Source: Nitrososphaerota archaeon
GTDB taxonomy: Archaea > Thermoproteota > Nitrososphaeria > Nitrososphaerales > UBA183
Assembly (NCBI GenBank): GCA_029784825.1
Contig: JAFMAU010000045.1
Location: 1 to 15,508 of the forward strand
DNA length: 15,508 bases
Direction of reading: 5' to 3'
Shown here: one piece after another, positions 1 to 6,663 of the stretch
How the letters are laid out: each line of letters begins with the position of its first letter
How positions within the stretch are numbered: the stretch's first letter is position 1
Position numbers and translations under genes: made by a program
The notes under the pieces: generated by a model
The model's database searches: none
The model's input: only the letters and a program-made list of their open reading frames with translations
What the model was told of the DNA's origin: nothing

Positions 1-568
1 AGAGACCCGCGAACTTCAGGAGCGTCAGGGGGGTGAGCGACGCCGGCTTGGCGACTACCGTGTTCCCAGCCGCCAGGGCCGGGGCCATGCTCCTCGCAGC
101 CATCACGAGTGGGTAGTTCCACGGGACCACGTGCGCCGTGACCCCGAGCGGCTCCTTGACAGTGTAGTCGAGCCTGTTCCCAGGGACTGGGATGGTGCTC
201 CCTTGGATCTTGTCCGCGAGGCCTGCAAAGTACTCGAAATGCCTTGCAGCCATTGCGATGTCCCCCTTCGCCTGCCCCAAAGGCTTCCCGTTGTTCTGTG
301 TCTCGAGCTTGGCAAAATCCGACAGCCTCTCCCGCAGGCTCTGGGAGACTTTGTTGAGCAGCCTCCCCCTCTTGCTGGGGTCGATGGACCTCCATGCGGG
401 GTCTTCGAACGCCTTCTTAGCGGAGTCCACTGCCGCCCGGACGTCGTCCGAGTCCCCCTTCGGGACGCGGGCCAGGACCTCCCCACTTGCAGGGTTGAAT
501 ACCGGGTAGCTCCTCCCCGAACGAGAGGAAACCCGGGCGCCGCCGACGAACATCTCGTAATTCGGCAC
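1..568 (-). CDS. Aldehyde dehydrogenase, NAD(P)-dependent (N-terminal part, cut by window edge)
   Basis: Oxidises an aldehyde to its carboxylic acid (or acyl-CoA) with NAD(P)+ in the cytoplasm. About 189 residues are visible on the minus strand. They match the N-terminal half of the ALDH fold: an early FVGGARV segment, FNPASGEVLARVP, and the cofactor-site motif VPWNYPL, whose Asn helps form the oxyanion hole, followed by AAGNTVVAKPASLTPLT. The catalytic Cys and general-base Glu lie beyond the window edge, so activity cannot be judged. The start is uncertain: GTG at 568 is chosen, with ATG at 553 and TTG at 583 or 589 possible, and no convincing ribosome binding site separates them. The gene begins about 50 bases after the thiolase stop codon in the same direction, so the two are probably co-transcribed. 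It may clear aldehydes made in acyl-CoA or side-chain degradation. The substrate cannot be told from this fragment. The family call is firm. Confidence 0.9.
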   Translation of the reverse strand, partial: MPNYEMFVGGARVSSRSGRSYPVFNPASGEVLARVPKGDSDDVRAAVDSAKKAFEDPAWRSIDPSKRGRLLNKVSQSLRERLSDFAKLETQNNGKPLGQAKGDIAMAARHFEYFAGLADKIQGSTIPVPGNRLDYTVKEPLGVTAHVVPWNYPLVMAARSMAPALAAGNTVVAKPASLTPLTLLKFAGL

Positions 569-618
569 CGACTCTGCCTGCAATTCCAAGGAACTTGGCC
601 CCTGCCGGGTGATAAGAC

Positions 619-1818
619 TTACTTCAGGAGCTCGAAGGCTGTAGAAATCCCTTGGCCGACGCCGATGCACATTGTGGCGAGTCCGAACCTCGACCCTGAC
701 CTCTTCATCTCGTGCAGGAGCGTGGTGGCTATCCTCGCGCCGCTGCAGCCGAGCGGGTGCCCCAGGGCGATGGCCCCTCCATTGGGGTTCACCTTCTTGA
801 GATCGAACTCCGGCATCTCAGCGGCGCAGGCCAGGACCTGGGCGGCGAACGCCTCGTTGAGCTCCACTATCCCGAACTCGTCCATGCTCATCCCCAGCCG
901 TGCGAGGAGCTTCTTGGTCGAGTAGACCGGCCCGATCCCCATGTAGCTCGGATGGACGCCCGCGGTCGCCGACCCGAGGACGCGGGCAATGGGCTTCTGC
1001 CCGAGCTCCTCCGCCTTCCCCTCGCTCATCAGGACAAGGGCCGCCGAGCCGTCGTTGATCCCGGAGGAGTTACCCGCTGTGACCGTTCCGTCCTTCCGGA
1101 AGGCCGGCCTGAGGGCAGCAAGCTTCTCCAAGGAAGTGTCCCCTCTCGGGCCTTCGTCTTCCATGACCCCCTCTGGCTTCTCTGGCGTCTTCACCGCCTC
1201 GATTTCATCCCTGAACCTTCCTGCCCTGGCCGCCTCCACTGCCTTCCTATGACTCTCGAGCGCAAACTCATCCTGAGCTCTGCGGGTTATCTCGTACTTT
1301 CCAGCGAGATTCTCGGCCGTCTCCCCCATGGACAGGGGAGGATACTCATCGGGCATCGCAGGATTGACGAAGCGCCACCCGATCGTGCTGTCCACCAGTT
1401 CGGTCGACCCCCTCCTGAACGCTGCTTCGGGCTTCAGCATGACCATGGGGGAGCGGGTCATGCTCTCCACTCCCCCTGCAACCAAGACGTCCCCTTCGCC
1501 CGCCGCTATCACCCTAGCCGCGGAGTTGAGTGCCTCGAGCCCAGACCCGCAAAGCCTGTTTATTGTCGCTGCGGGGACCGAGTACGGGATCCCTGCGAGG
1601 AGGACCGCCATCCGGGCCACGTTCCTGTTGTCCTCGCCGGCCTGATTCGAGCACCCGAAATAGACGTCGTCGATCGAAGCGGACTCCGCCTTCGATCTGG
1701 CCAGGGCTTTCTTCAGCACCAGCGCGCCGAGGTCGTCTGGCCTGACAGACTTCAGGACACCTCCGTATTTGCCGATTGGGGACCTGACAGCGCTTACGAC
1801 TACGGCCGGGCTCGTCAC
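619..1818 (-). CDS. Thiolase: acetyl-CoA C-acyltransferase / acetoacetyl-CoA thiolase
   Basis: Cleaves 3-ketoacyl-CoA with CoA, or condenses two acetyl-CoA, the last step of beta-oxidation. The 399 residues have the normal length and catalytic set of a degradative or biosynthetic thiolase: nucleophile Cys90 in NRLCGSG, His354 in [10 protein letters not shown], and Cys384 in the C-terminal MCIGVGQG motif. [13 protein letters not shown] and ELNEAFAAQ are also present. The reading frame is open further upstream (ATG at 1878), but the family N-terminus begins at [20 protein letters not shown]-like box at 1841-1850 lies 27 bases before the GTG at 1818, so I choose that GTG as a leaderless start. 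The aldehyde dehydrogenase follows as the probable second gene of the operon. A divergent MFS gene shares the promoter region. Chain-length preference cannot be read from sequence. Confidence 0.93.
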   Translation of the reverse strand: MTSPAVVVSAVRSPIGKYGGVLKSVRPDDLGALVLKKALARSKAESASIDDVYFGCSNQAGEDNRNVARMAVLLAGIPYSVPAATINRLCGSGLEALNSAARVIAAGEGDVLVAGGVESMTRSPMVMLKPEAAFRRGSTELVDSTIGWRFVNPAMPDEYPPLSMGETAENLAGKYEITRRAQDEFALESHRKAVEAARAGRFRDEIEAVKTPEKPEGVMEDEGPRGDTSLEKLAALRPAFRKDGTVTAGNSSGINDGSAALVLMSEGKAEELGQKPIARVLGSATAGVHPSYMGIGPVYSTKKLLARLGMSMDEFGIVELNEAFAAQVLACAAEMPEFDLKKVNPNGGAIALGHPLGCSGARIATTLLHEMKRSGSRFGLATMCIGVGQGISTAFELLK

Positions 1819-1838
1819 AGGACCGCCGCGAGGCAGGC

Positions 1839-1852
1839 GGCTTAAGTTTCTT
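1839..1852 (-). promoter_or_regulatory. Archaeal TATA-like box, possibly bidirectional (thiolase and MFS)
   Basis: On the minus strand GAAACTTAAG (1850 to 1841) is preceded by purines that could serve as a BRE, and it is centred 27 bases from the thiolase GTG at 1818. The CTTAAG core is palindromic. Read on the plus strand it would place a start site near 1872, about 14 bases before the MFS ATG. A second A/T-rich run at 1864-1876 could belong to the MFS gene instead. Confidence 0.5.
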
Positions 1853-1885
1853 CCGGGGCGAGGTAGATTATTATCCATACCATGA

Positions 1886-3154
1886 ATGTCCTTCGCAGTG
1901 GAGAAGCGGTCCTCCCTCGTACATGACCTGAACTTCATGAAGTTCTGGGTCGGAGACACGATAACCCAGTTCACAGGTCAGATTTCTGACCTGGCTCTGC
2001 CGACCGTGGCTATCCTCGTCCTCCAGGTCACGGCTTTCCAAGTCGGGATCCTACAGGCCCTGGGTTTCATCGCATTCCCCATCTTGGGCCTCCCCGTCGG
2101 CGTCTGGATCGACAGGGTCAGGCGGAGGCCAGTCATGATCGCGATGAACCTGATCCAGGTTGCGACGCTCGCCAGCGTCCCGCTGGCATTCGCTCTGGGG
2201 GTCCTGGGGCTGTATCAGCTCTACTTGGTCGCCCTGGTCATGGGGACGACCACCCTCTTCTACGACGTCGCATACCAGTCATATCTCACCAGCCTCGTGG
2301 GCAGAGAGTACGTGGTGGAGGGGAACCAGAAGCTGCAGGTCAGCGCTTCCGCAGCGCAGGTGATGGGACCGAGCGCGGCGAGCGGCCTGATGGCGGTCCT
2401 GGGGGCCGCCGGCTCTGTCTTGTCGGACTCATTAGGGACCTTCGCTGCCGCTCTGCTCCTCGTCTTCATCCGGAAGCCCGAGCCTGCGGCAGAGGGGATC
2501 CCCGCCGGCGGCCAGCGGCACTTCTTCTCGGAAATGAAGGAAGGAATCCGCGTCATCACGTCGAACAAGCTCCTCTGGACACAGGCTGGATGCACAGGCA
2601 CCTCGAACCTGGGCTCAAACATCTCGGGAGTCGCTCTCCTTCTCTTCGCCTATCGGGTGCTTGGGATATCCAAGACCACCATAGGGATCGCCTTCTCCAT
2701 CGGCGCGGCGGGGTTCTTGGTGGGCGCCCTGATATCGCGGCGCGTCACGGCCAGGCTTGGTCTCGGTAGGGCGATCGCACTCGCGACGGTCGCCAACTTC
2801 GGACTCCTCATCGTCCTCCTCGCCGGCGGAGACCTGGCGGTGTTCGTGATCGGGATGGGCCTCTTCGTGGCGTTCATGGGGGTCCCAATCTACAACATCA
2901 ACCAGGTGAGCCTCCGCCAGATCATAACCCCCAACCGCCTCCAAGGGAGGATGAACGCCACTATGAGGACGATCGTCTGGGGGACGATCCCCGTCGGCGC
3001 CATCCTTGGCGGGATCTTCGCAGGCAGCTTCGGGATTGTCCAGACGATAGTCATCGGGACGGTGGTGTCAGGGGCCTCCGTGCTGTGGATAGTTTTGGGG
3101 CCGACTTTCAAGCTGAAGGAACAGCCAAAGCCTGCGGAGCAGGCGGGTCAGTAG
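1886..3154 (+). CDS. MFS transporter, DHA3/EntS-like exporter family
   Basis: A 422-residue polytopic membrane protein of the major facilitator superfamily, probably a proton-coupled drug or metabolite exporter. It is hydrophobic throughout, with about 12 predicted helices. The loop 2-3 signature is clear near residues 68-84 (GLPVGVWIDRVRRRP), including the conserved Asp76-Arg77 and basic cluster. A long soluble loop near residues 195-215 (FIRKPEPAAEGIPAGGQRH) separates the two halves, as usual. The repeat loop in the second half is weaker (SRRVTARLGLGRA). The ATG at 1886 is chosen because LNFMKFWVGDTITQFT looks like the normal amphipathic lead-in to helix 1. The gene diverges from thiolase and converges on the crotonase pair. 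The substrate is unknown. Export of an acid, a CoA-pathway intermediate or a xenobiotic is only suggested by position. Confidence 0.88.
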   Translation: MSFAVEKRSSLVHDLNFMKFWVGDTITQFTGQISDLALPTVAILVLQVTAFQVGILQALGFIAFPILGLPVGVWIDRVRRRPVMIAMNLIQVATLASVPLAFALGVLGLYQLYLVALVMGTTTLFYDVAYQSYLTSLVGREYVVEGNQKLQVSASAAQVMGPSAASGLMAVLGAAGSVLSDSLGTFAAALLLVFIRKPEPAAEGIPAGGQRHFFSEMKEGIRVITSNKLLWTQAGCTGTSNLGSNISGVALLLFAYRVLGISKTTIGIAFSIGAAGFLVGALISRRVTARLGLGRAIALATVANFGLLIVLLAGGDLAVFVIGMGLFVAFMGVPIYNINQVSLRQIITPNRLQGRMNATMRTIVWGTIPVGAILGGIFAGSFGIVQTIVIGTVVSGASVLWIVLGPTFKLKEQPKPAEQAGQ

Positions 3155-3181
3155 GCCGGTCCGAGGCCGTCTCTGCCGGCC
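3154..3181 (+). terminator. Imperfect hairpin just after the MFS stop codon
   Basis: GGCCGG (3154-3159) and CCGGCC (3176-3181) form a 6-bp stem. Inside it CCGAG (3161-3165) can pair with CTCTG (3171-3175) around a GCCGT loop, with one mismatch and a bulged T. No T-tract follows, so this is only a possible transcript 3' end. The rest of 3182-3297, the gap between convergent genes, shows nothing I recognise. Confidence 0.25.
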
Positions 3182-3297
3182 CGACGCCGACGGGAGTCCG
3201 GTCCATCCCAGTCTAAGCGACCAAGGTTGCGTAAGCCTGACCTGTACCGCATCAATCGAGGCCTTCCTCCATCTAGGATCATCGGTGGCGGGCACAG

Positions 3298-4089
3298 CTA
3301 CTGTCCGGTGAAGCTGGGGTCCCGTTTGTCGAAGAAGGCCTTGACCCCTTCGACGTGGTCGCGCGTCCGTCCGGCTATGTCCTGGAGGTACATCTCGTAC
3401 TCCAACGCCGAGTCCATGTCGACCACCACCGCCCGATTCAAAGCCCTCTTGGTCAGCCCCATGGCTTTGGTGGGCCCCTTCGCCAGCTTCTCAGCGATCT
3501 TTGCCACGTTCTCCTTGAACCCCTGCTCAGGGAAGACCCAGTTCACCAGTCCAAGCCCGAGCGCCCTGCTGGCGTCGATGGGCTCTCCGAGGAGCCCCAC
3601 CTCCATCGCTTTCCCCAGCCCGAGGATGCGCGGCAACCAGAAGCTCGTCCCAGAGTCAGGAGCGAGGCCCACCTTGATGAATGCCTCGTGAAACGTCGCC
3701 TTCTCAGATGCGGCCCTGAGGTCGCAGGCGAGAGCCAGCCCGAGCCCAGCCCCCGCGGTCACTCCGTTCACAGCCGCCAATACCGGCTTGTCCATCTTCC
3801 TGATCCTCTGCACGATCGGGTTGTACTTCCGCTTGAGCACCTCCCCCAGGAGCATCGGTCTGCCACTGTCGTAGGTCGCCCTGTTTGCGCCAAGGTCCTC
3901 TCCTACGGAGAAGGCTCTCCCCTCCCCTGTGAGAACCAGGCACCTGTCCGCCTCGGACTTCTCCCCTTCCCTCAGCGCCTCCAGCAGCTCATTTCCCATC
4001 TGCTCGTCGAACGCGTTGAGCTTGTCGGGCCGGTTCAGGCTTATCCAGAGGACGCCGTTCCTCGACTCGGTCCTTACAGTCTCGGGCAT
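3298..4089 (-). CDS. Crotonase-fold enoyl-CoA isomerase, PaaG-like
   Basis: A 263-residue crotonase (enoyl-CoA hydratase/isomerase) family protein. The fold is shown by LNRPDKLNAF near residue 18, the oxyanion-hole segments AFSVGEDL (59-66) and NGVTAGAGLGLALACD (108-123), and the C-terminal FFDKRDPSFTG. Both hydratase glutamates are absent: the aligned positions are Gly117 and Phe137. Asp145 in GLAPDSGTSFWLPR sits where PaaG-type epoxyphenylacetyl-CoA isomerases and some delta3,delta2-enoyl-CoA isomerases keep their catalytic Asp. I therefore infer a double-bond or oxepin isomerase rather than a hydratase. SVGEDL replaces the commoner SAGADL. Its ATG follows the stop of the upstream hydratase with no gap (TAGATG), so translation is probably coupled and the two act on the same acyl-CoAs. 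AAGGGGAAG just before the start could assist re-initiation. Confidence 0.88.
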   Translation of the reverse strand: MPETVRTESRNGVLWISLNRPDKLNAFDEQMGNELLEALREGEKSEADRCLVLTGEGRAFSVGEDLGANRATYDSGRPMLLGEVLKRKYNPIVQRIRKMDKPVLAAVNGVTAGAGLGLALACDLRAASEKATFHEAFIKVGLAPDSGTSFWLPRILGLGKAMEVGLLGEPIDASRALGLGLVNWVFPEQGFKENVAKIAEKLAKGPTKAMGLTKRALNRAVVVDMDSALEYEMYLQDIAGRTRDHVEGVKAFFDKRDPSFTGQ

Positions 4090-4866
4090 CTACTTCCCCT
4101 TGAAGGCGGGCTTCCTCTTCTCCATGAACGCATTCATCCCCTCCTTCGCGTCCTCTGAAGCGAAGAGGAGGTAGAAGAGCTCCCTCTCGAAGTCCAGGCC
4201 GTCCCCCAGCCCCATTTCGAAGGCCTTGTTCACTGCCATCTTCGCCAGTCTCACCGCCACGGGGGACCTTGACGCGACTTCGTTGGCGACCTTCTTCGCC
4301 TCGTCCAGATACGCTTCCTTTGGCACGACCCTGCTCACCAGGCCGAGCGTCTTCGCTTCTTCAGCGCCGATGCGCTTCCCTGTGAGGATCATCTCCATCG
4401 CCTTCGACTTGCCGACCGCCCGGGTGAGCCTCTGTGTCCCTCCCCCGCCCGGCATGACGCCGATGTCTATCTCGGGCTGCCCGAGCTGGGTGGTGTCGGA
4501 GGCCACGAGGACGTCAAGGCTCATCGCCAGCTCCAGCCCGCCCCCGAGCACGAACCCGCTGAGCGCCCCTACGATCGGCTTCGGGAACCTTCCGACCTTG
4601 TCCCAGAGCGGGAAGAAGTGCCCCGTCATGGTCATCTGTACTGCCGTCATGTCCGCCATCTCCTTGATGTCCGCGCCAGCAGAGAACGCCTTCTCGCTCC
4701 CGGCGATCACGACGCATCTTACGGCGCCGTCGTTTTCGAAACCGTCGAGGGCGGCGATGAGCTCCCCCACCATCTTCGCGTTCAGGGCGTTGAGCGCCTG
4801 CGGGCGGTTGAGCGTGATCACTCCGATCATACCTTCCTTCGACACTTGGATCGTCTCGTAGACCAT
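4090..4866 (-). CDS. Enoyl-CoA hydratase (crotonase)
   Basis: Adds water to trans-2-enoyl-CoA to give 3-hydroxyacyl-CoA. The 258 residues carry a complete active site. Glu112 in VLGGGLELAM and Glu132 in LGQPEIDIGVMPGGGGTQRLTR match the two catalytic glutamates of rat crotonase, and AFSAGADIKEM (60-70) supplies the first oxyanion amide. The C-terminal FMEKRKPAFKGK is typical of the family. The frame stays open to 5280, but the extra N-terminus has no family likeness and covers another ORF. A TATA-like box at 4886-4897 lies about 27 bases from the ATG at 4866, so I take that ATG as a leaderless start. It is the first gene of a two-gene unit with the PaaG-like isomerase. It would supply substrate to the 3-hydroxyacyl-CoA dehydrogenase encoded at 5741-6631. 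A crotonyl-CoA hydratase role in autotrophic C4 metabolism is an alternative. Confidence 0.94.
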   Translation of the reverse strand: MVYETIQVSKEGMIGVITLNRPQALNALNAKMVGELIAALDGFENDGAVRCVVIAGSEKAFSAGADIKEMADMTAVQMTMTGHFFPLWDKVGRFPKPIVGALSGFVLGGGLELAMSLDVLVASDTTQLGQPEIDIGVMPGGGGTQRLTRAVGKSKAMEMILTGKRIGAEEAKTLGLVSRVVPKEAYLDEAKKVANEVASRSPVAVRLAKMAVNKAFEMGLGDGLDFERELFYLLFASEDAKEGMNAFMEKRKPAFKGK

Positions 4867-4885
4867 GACTCGATGGCCGCCCCGT

Positions 4886-4897
4886 GATTGTAATAAC
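4886..4897 (-). promoter_or_regulatory. TATA-like box of the enoyl-CoA hydratase operon
   Basis: GTTATTACAATC on the minus strand is centred about 26-27 bases before the ATG at 4866. This predicts transcription starting at or next to the start codon. Confidence 0.5.
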
Positions 4898-4973
4898 CCT
4901 AGCGTCCTCGGGCTCTGTGAAGTCCTTGGTTGGTTCAACGTTTTCCCTCCCTGTGGAATAAAGGTCGGTGGGC

Positions 4974-5258
4974 CTACTTCTCGGTCAGGTGTTCCACAAC
5001 ATCGACAAGGAGCACAGCGACCGTCAACAGCCCTCCCCAAACTGCCGAAGTCATGACGTCGTTGATATTGACGGTTCCTTGGAGAAGGAAGCCATTGGGG
5101 CCTATTGTTTCGCAATAGGGGCTTCCTGAATGTGCGAGGCAGTAAGATGTATCCGAATATGCCAAGTCCACTATGCTGGACAAGAAGAGCAGCGTTGCGA
5201 CCAGAAGGAACGCTATCTTCAGTGAGAAGAAACCATTGCGGACGGTTAGTCCCGCCAT
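4974..5258 (-). CDS. Small two-helix membrane protein, unrecognised
   Basis: A 94-residue ORF I do not recognise. Residues about 11-35 (FFSLKIAFLLVATLLFLSSI onward) form a strongly hydrophobic helix after a short basic N-terminus, so it could be a signal anchor. A second helix spans about 70-87 (SAVWGGLLTVAVLLVDVV) and is followed by a charged end, EHLTEK. Between them lies a roughly 35-residue polar loop with two cysteines (SYCLAHSGSPYC) that might face outside and form a disulfide. The DNA is visibly less GC-rich (about half) than the genes around it, and a strong hairpin lies in the loop-coding part. The chemically sensible protein with a clean ATG and TAG argues for a real gene, although a non-coding explanation is possible. 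It sits between the hydratase promoter and the divergent thioesterase. A weak TATA-like TTTCTATG at 5278-5285 lies about 24 bases upstream. Confidence 0.6.
   Translation of the reverse strand: MAGLTVRNGFFSLKIAFLLVATLLFLSSIVDLAYSDTSYCLAHSGSPYCETIGPNGFLLQGTVNINDVMTSAVWGGLLTVAVLLVDVVEHLTEK
5087..5126. repeat. Two-part inverted repeat (imperfect hairpin) inside the small membrane ORF
   Basis: Outer arms GGAAGCC (5087-5093) and GGCTTCC (5120-5126) and inner arms CCTATTG (5101-5107) and CAATAGG (5113-5119) pair perfectly, giving 14 base pairs. There is a 5-base TTTCG loop and a one-sided 7-base bulge at 5094-5100. This is stronger than I would expect by chance in a coding stretch of this composition. 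Confidence 0.6.
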
Positions 5259-5313
5259 CCGCTGTCAAGGATATCCCCATAGAAATCGCTCAAGGATTTC
5301 GAACCCGGCCTCG

Positions 5314-5325
5314 TCACGTTAAAGA
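5314..5325 (+). promoter_or_regulatory. TATA-like box of the thioesterase gene
   Basis: CACGTTAAAGAG is centred about 30 bases before the ATG at 5350, which allows a leaderless or very short-leader mRNA. It lies in the short divergent region shared with the small membrane ORF. Confidence 0.4.
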
Positions 5326-5349
5326 GCCCACGGAGCAGGCGGGCAAGTC

Positions 5350-5754
5350 ATGGGGGGCTGGCACGAAGAAAAGCTCCGGGTCCGATACGAGGAGACGGAC
5401 ACTATGGGGGTCGTGTACTACGGCAAGTTCTTCACATGGTTCGAGGTCGGCAGGGTCAGCCTCTTCCGAACCGTCGGCCTCGGCCACAGGGAACTGATGA
5501 GGCAAGATCTGCTTCTTCCGGTGGTGCAGGCGCACGCAGACTACAGGGCCTCGGCCCGCTTCGACGACGAGATCCTCGTGAAGACCAGGGTCGCGGACGT
5601 CGGCAGCAGCAGCATCAGGTTCGAAAACGAGGTCTACAAGCTGCCGGAGATGATCCTGCTCGCGACTGGGCACACCGTCCAGGTCCTCACGGACAAAGGC
5701 GGCAACAAAGTCCCCTTCCCGGCCGAGCTGAAGGAAAGGCTCACTTCGTCTTAG
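5350..5754 (+). CDS. Acyl-CoA thioesterase, YbgC/FadM (4HBT) hotdog family
   Basis: Hydrolyses an acyl-CoA thioester to free acid and CoA in the cytoplasm. The 134 residues have the usual length of a single hotdog domain. The signature RYEETDTMGVVYYGKFFTWF (12-31) corresponds to the YbgC/4-hydroxybenzoyl-CoA thioesterase active site: Asp17 is the likely catalytic residue, followed by the VYY and W-E-x-GR helix. The later GHTVQVLTDKGGNKVPFP strand and terminal loop also fit. It reads divergently from the small membrane ORF and converges on the 3-hydroxyacyl-CoA dehydrogenase, with the last 14 bases of both genes overlapping (5741-5754). In this neighbourhood it probably releases stalled or end-product acyl-CoAs and recycles CoA. 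The substrate (short-chain, hydroxy- or aryl-CoA) is not determinable. Confidence 0.9.
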   Translation: MGGWHEEKLRVRYEETDTMGVVYYGKFFTWFEVGRVSLFRTVGLGHRELMRQDLLLPVVQAHADYRASARFDDEILVKTRVADVGSSSIRFENEVYKLPEMILLATGHTVQVLTDKGGNKVPFPAELKERLTSS

Positions 5755-6631
5755 TCGAGCTCGGGGAGCTCCACTCGTAGAACCCTTTCCCGCTCTTCCT
5801 TCCCAGCATGCCCGCCCTCACCATCTCCCTCAGCATCGGGGGCGGCCTGTACTTCGAGTCCTGGAACTCGCTCATGAACACCTGCGTTATGTTGAAGTGG
5901 GTGTCGAGCCCCACGTAGTCTGCAAGCTGGAGGGGGCCCATGGGCCAGTTCAGCCCGAGCTTCACTGCCTTGTCTATGTCCTCGGGGTCTGCGACCCCCT
6001 CCTGGACGAGGAAGATCGCCTCGTTCAGCGCAGGGACGATTATCCTGTTCACTATGAACCCGGGCGAGTCCTTCTTGCACAGCACGGTCTCCTTCCCTAG
6101 CTTCGCCGAGACCTCCCTCACCTTCCGCACGGTCTCCTCGGAGGTCTTCTTCCCCTTGATGATCTCGACGAGGGGCATCAGCTGGGGCGGGTTGAAGAAG
6201 TGCATCCCGCAGACGTTCTCCGGGTTCTTCAGCGCCGACGCAAGGAGGGTTATGCTGATCGAGGAAGTGTTCGAAGCCACAATGGTGTCCTTCCCAACGA
6301 GCTCGGATATGCGGCGGTAGAGGTCGAGCTTGAGCTTGGGGTCTTCGGTGGCCGCTTCGATGACGAGGGCACTCCCCTTGACCGCTTCCGCGAGGTCGAG
6401 CGTAGGGTGGACCCTCTTCAGCGCGCTCTCCCCCTGCTCCTTTGTGATCTTCCCCTTCTCAACGAACTTGCCCACGCTTTCCCGGACCATCTTCATCCCG
6501 TTGTCCAGGAACCTCTGCTCCACGTCAAGTATCGAGACCTCGTACCCTCCCACCTGGGATGCGACCTGGGCGATTCCGTGGCCCATCAGGCCCGCCCCCA
6601 GTACAGTGATCTTGCCCGCGCTGCCAGCCAT
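5741..6631 (-). CDS. 3-hydroxyacyl-CoA dehydrogenase (3-hydroxybutyryl-CoA dehydrogenase type)
   Basis: Oxidises (S)-3-hydroxyacyl-CoA to 3-ketoacyl-CoA with NAD+. The 296 residues match the stand-alone bacterial/archaeal enzyme. The Rossmann motif LGAGLMGHGI (11-20) is followed by Asp36 at the end of strand 2, which favours NAD. ASNTSSISI (119-127) and MHFFNPPQLMPLVEI (143-157) hold the catalytic pair His144 and Glu156. The C-terminal domain ends in GRKSGKGFYEW. The start at 6631 fits the Rossmann start, and a TATA-like box 27 bases upstream at 6654-6663 supports a leaderless mRNA. The open frame up to 6682 is therefore discarded. The promoter box overlaps the stop codon of the GNAT gene behind it. 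The enzyme links the hydratase (4090-4866) to the thiolase (619-1818). Confidence 0.95.
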   Translation of the reverse strand: MAGSAGKITVLGAGLMGHGIAQVASQVGGYEVSILDVEQRFLDNGMKMVRESVGKFVEKGKITKEQGESALKRVHPTLDLAEAVKGSALVIEAATEDPKLKLDLYRRISELVGKDTIVASNTSSISITLLASALKNPENVCGMHFFNPPQLMPLVEIIKGKKTSEETVRKVREVSAKLGKETVLCKKDSPGFIVNRIIVPALNEAIFLVQEGVADPEDIDKAVKLGLNWPMGPLQLADYVGLDTHFNITQVFMSEFQDSKYRPPPMLREMVRAGMLGRKSGKGFYEWSSPSSTKTK

Positions 6632-6653
6632 AACCGAAGGGGTTCCCGAGCTC

Positions 6654-6663
6654 GCTTTAACCC
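6654..6663 (-). promoter_or_regulatory. TATA-like box of 3-hydroxyacyl-CoA dehydrogenase
   Basis: GGGTTAAAGC on the minus strand contains the TAA stop of the preceding GNAT gene and is centred 27 bases from the ATG at 6631. The two signals share the same bases. Confidence 0.5.

Noticed and set aside
131..925. Plus-strand open frame of 264 codons, and others like it opposite the thiolase and dehydrogenase genes
   Set aside because: These have no family likeness, are rich in Pro/Arg/Ser and lie opposite well-supported genes. Long antisense frames are expected where GC is high and stop codons are rare.
4867..5280. N-terminal extension of the enoyl-CoA hydratase frame
   Set aside because: The extra residues show no crotonase similarity and overlap the small membrane ORF and its promoter. 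The TATA box 27 bases before 4866 and the normal family start favour the shorter protein.
619..6631. A complete phenylacetate (paa) pathway
   Set aside because: Only the lower-pathway enzyme types are present. The CoA ligase PaaK and the ring epoxidase PaaABCDE are not in the window, so only a resemblance is stated.
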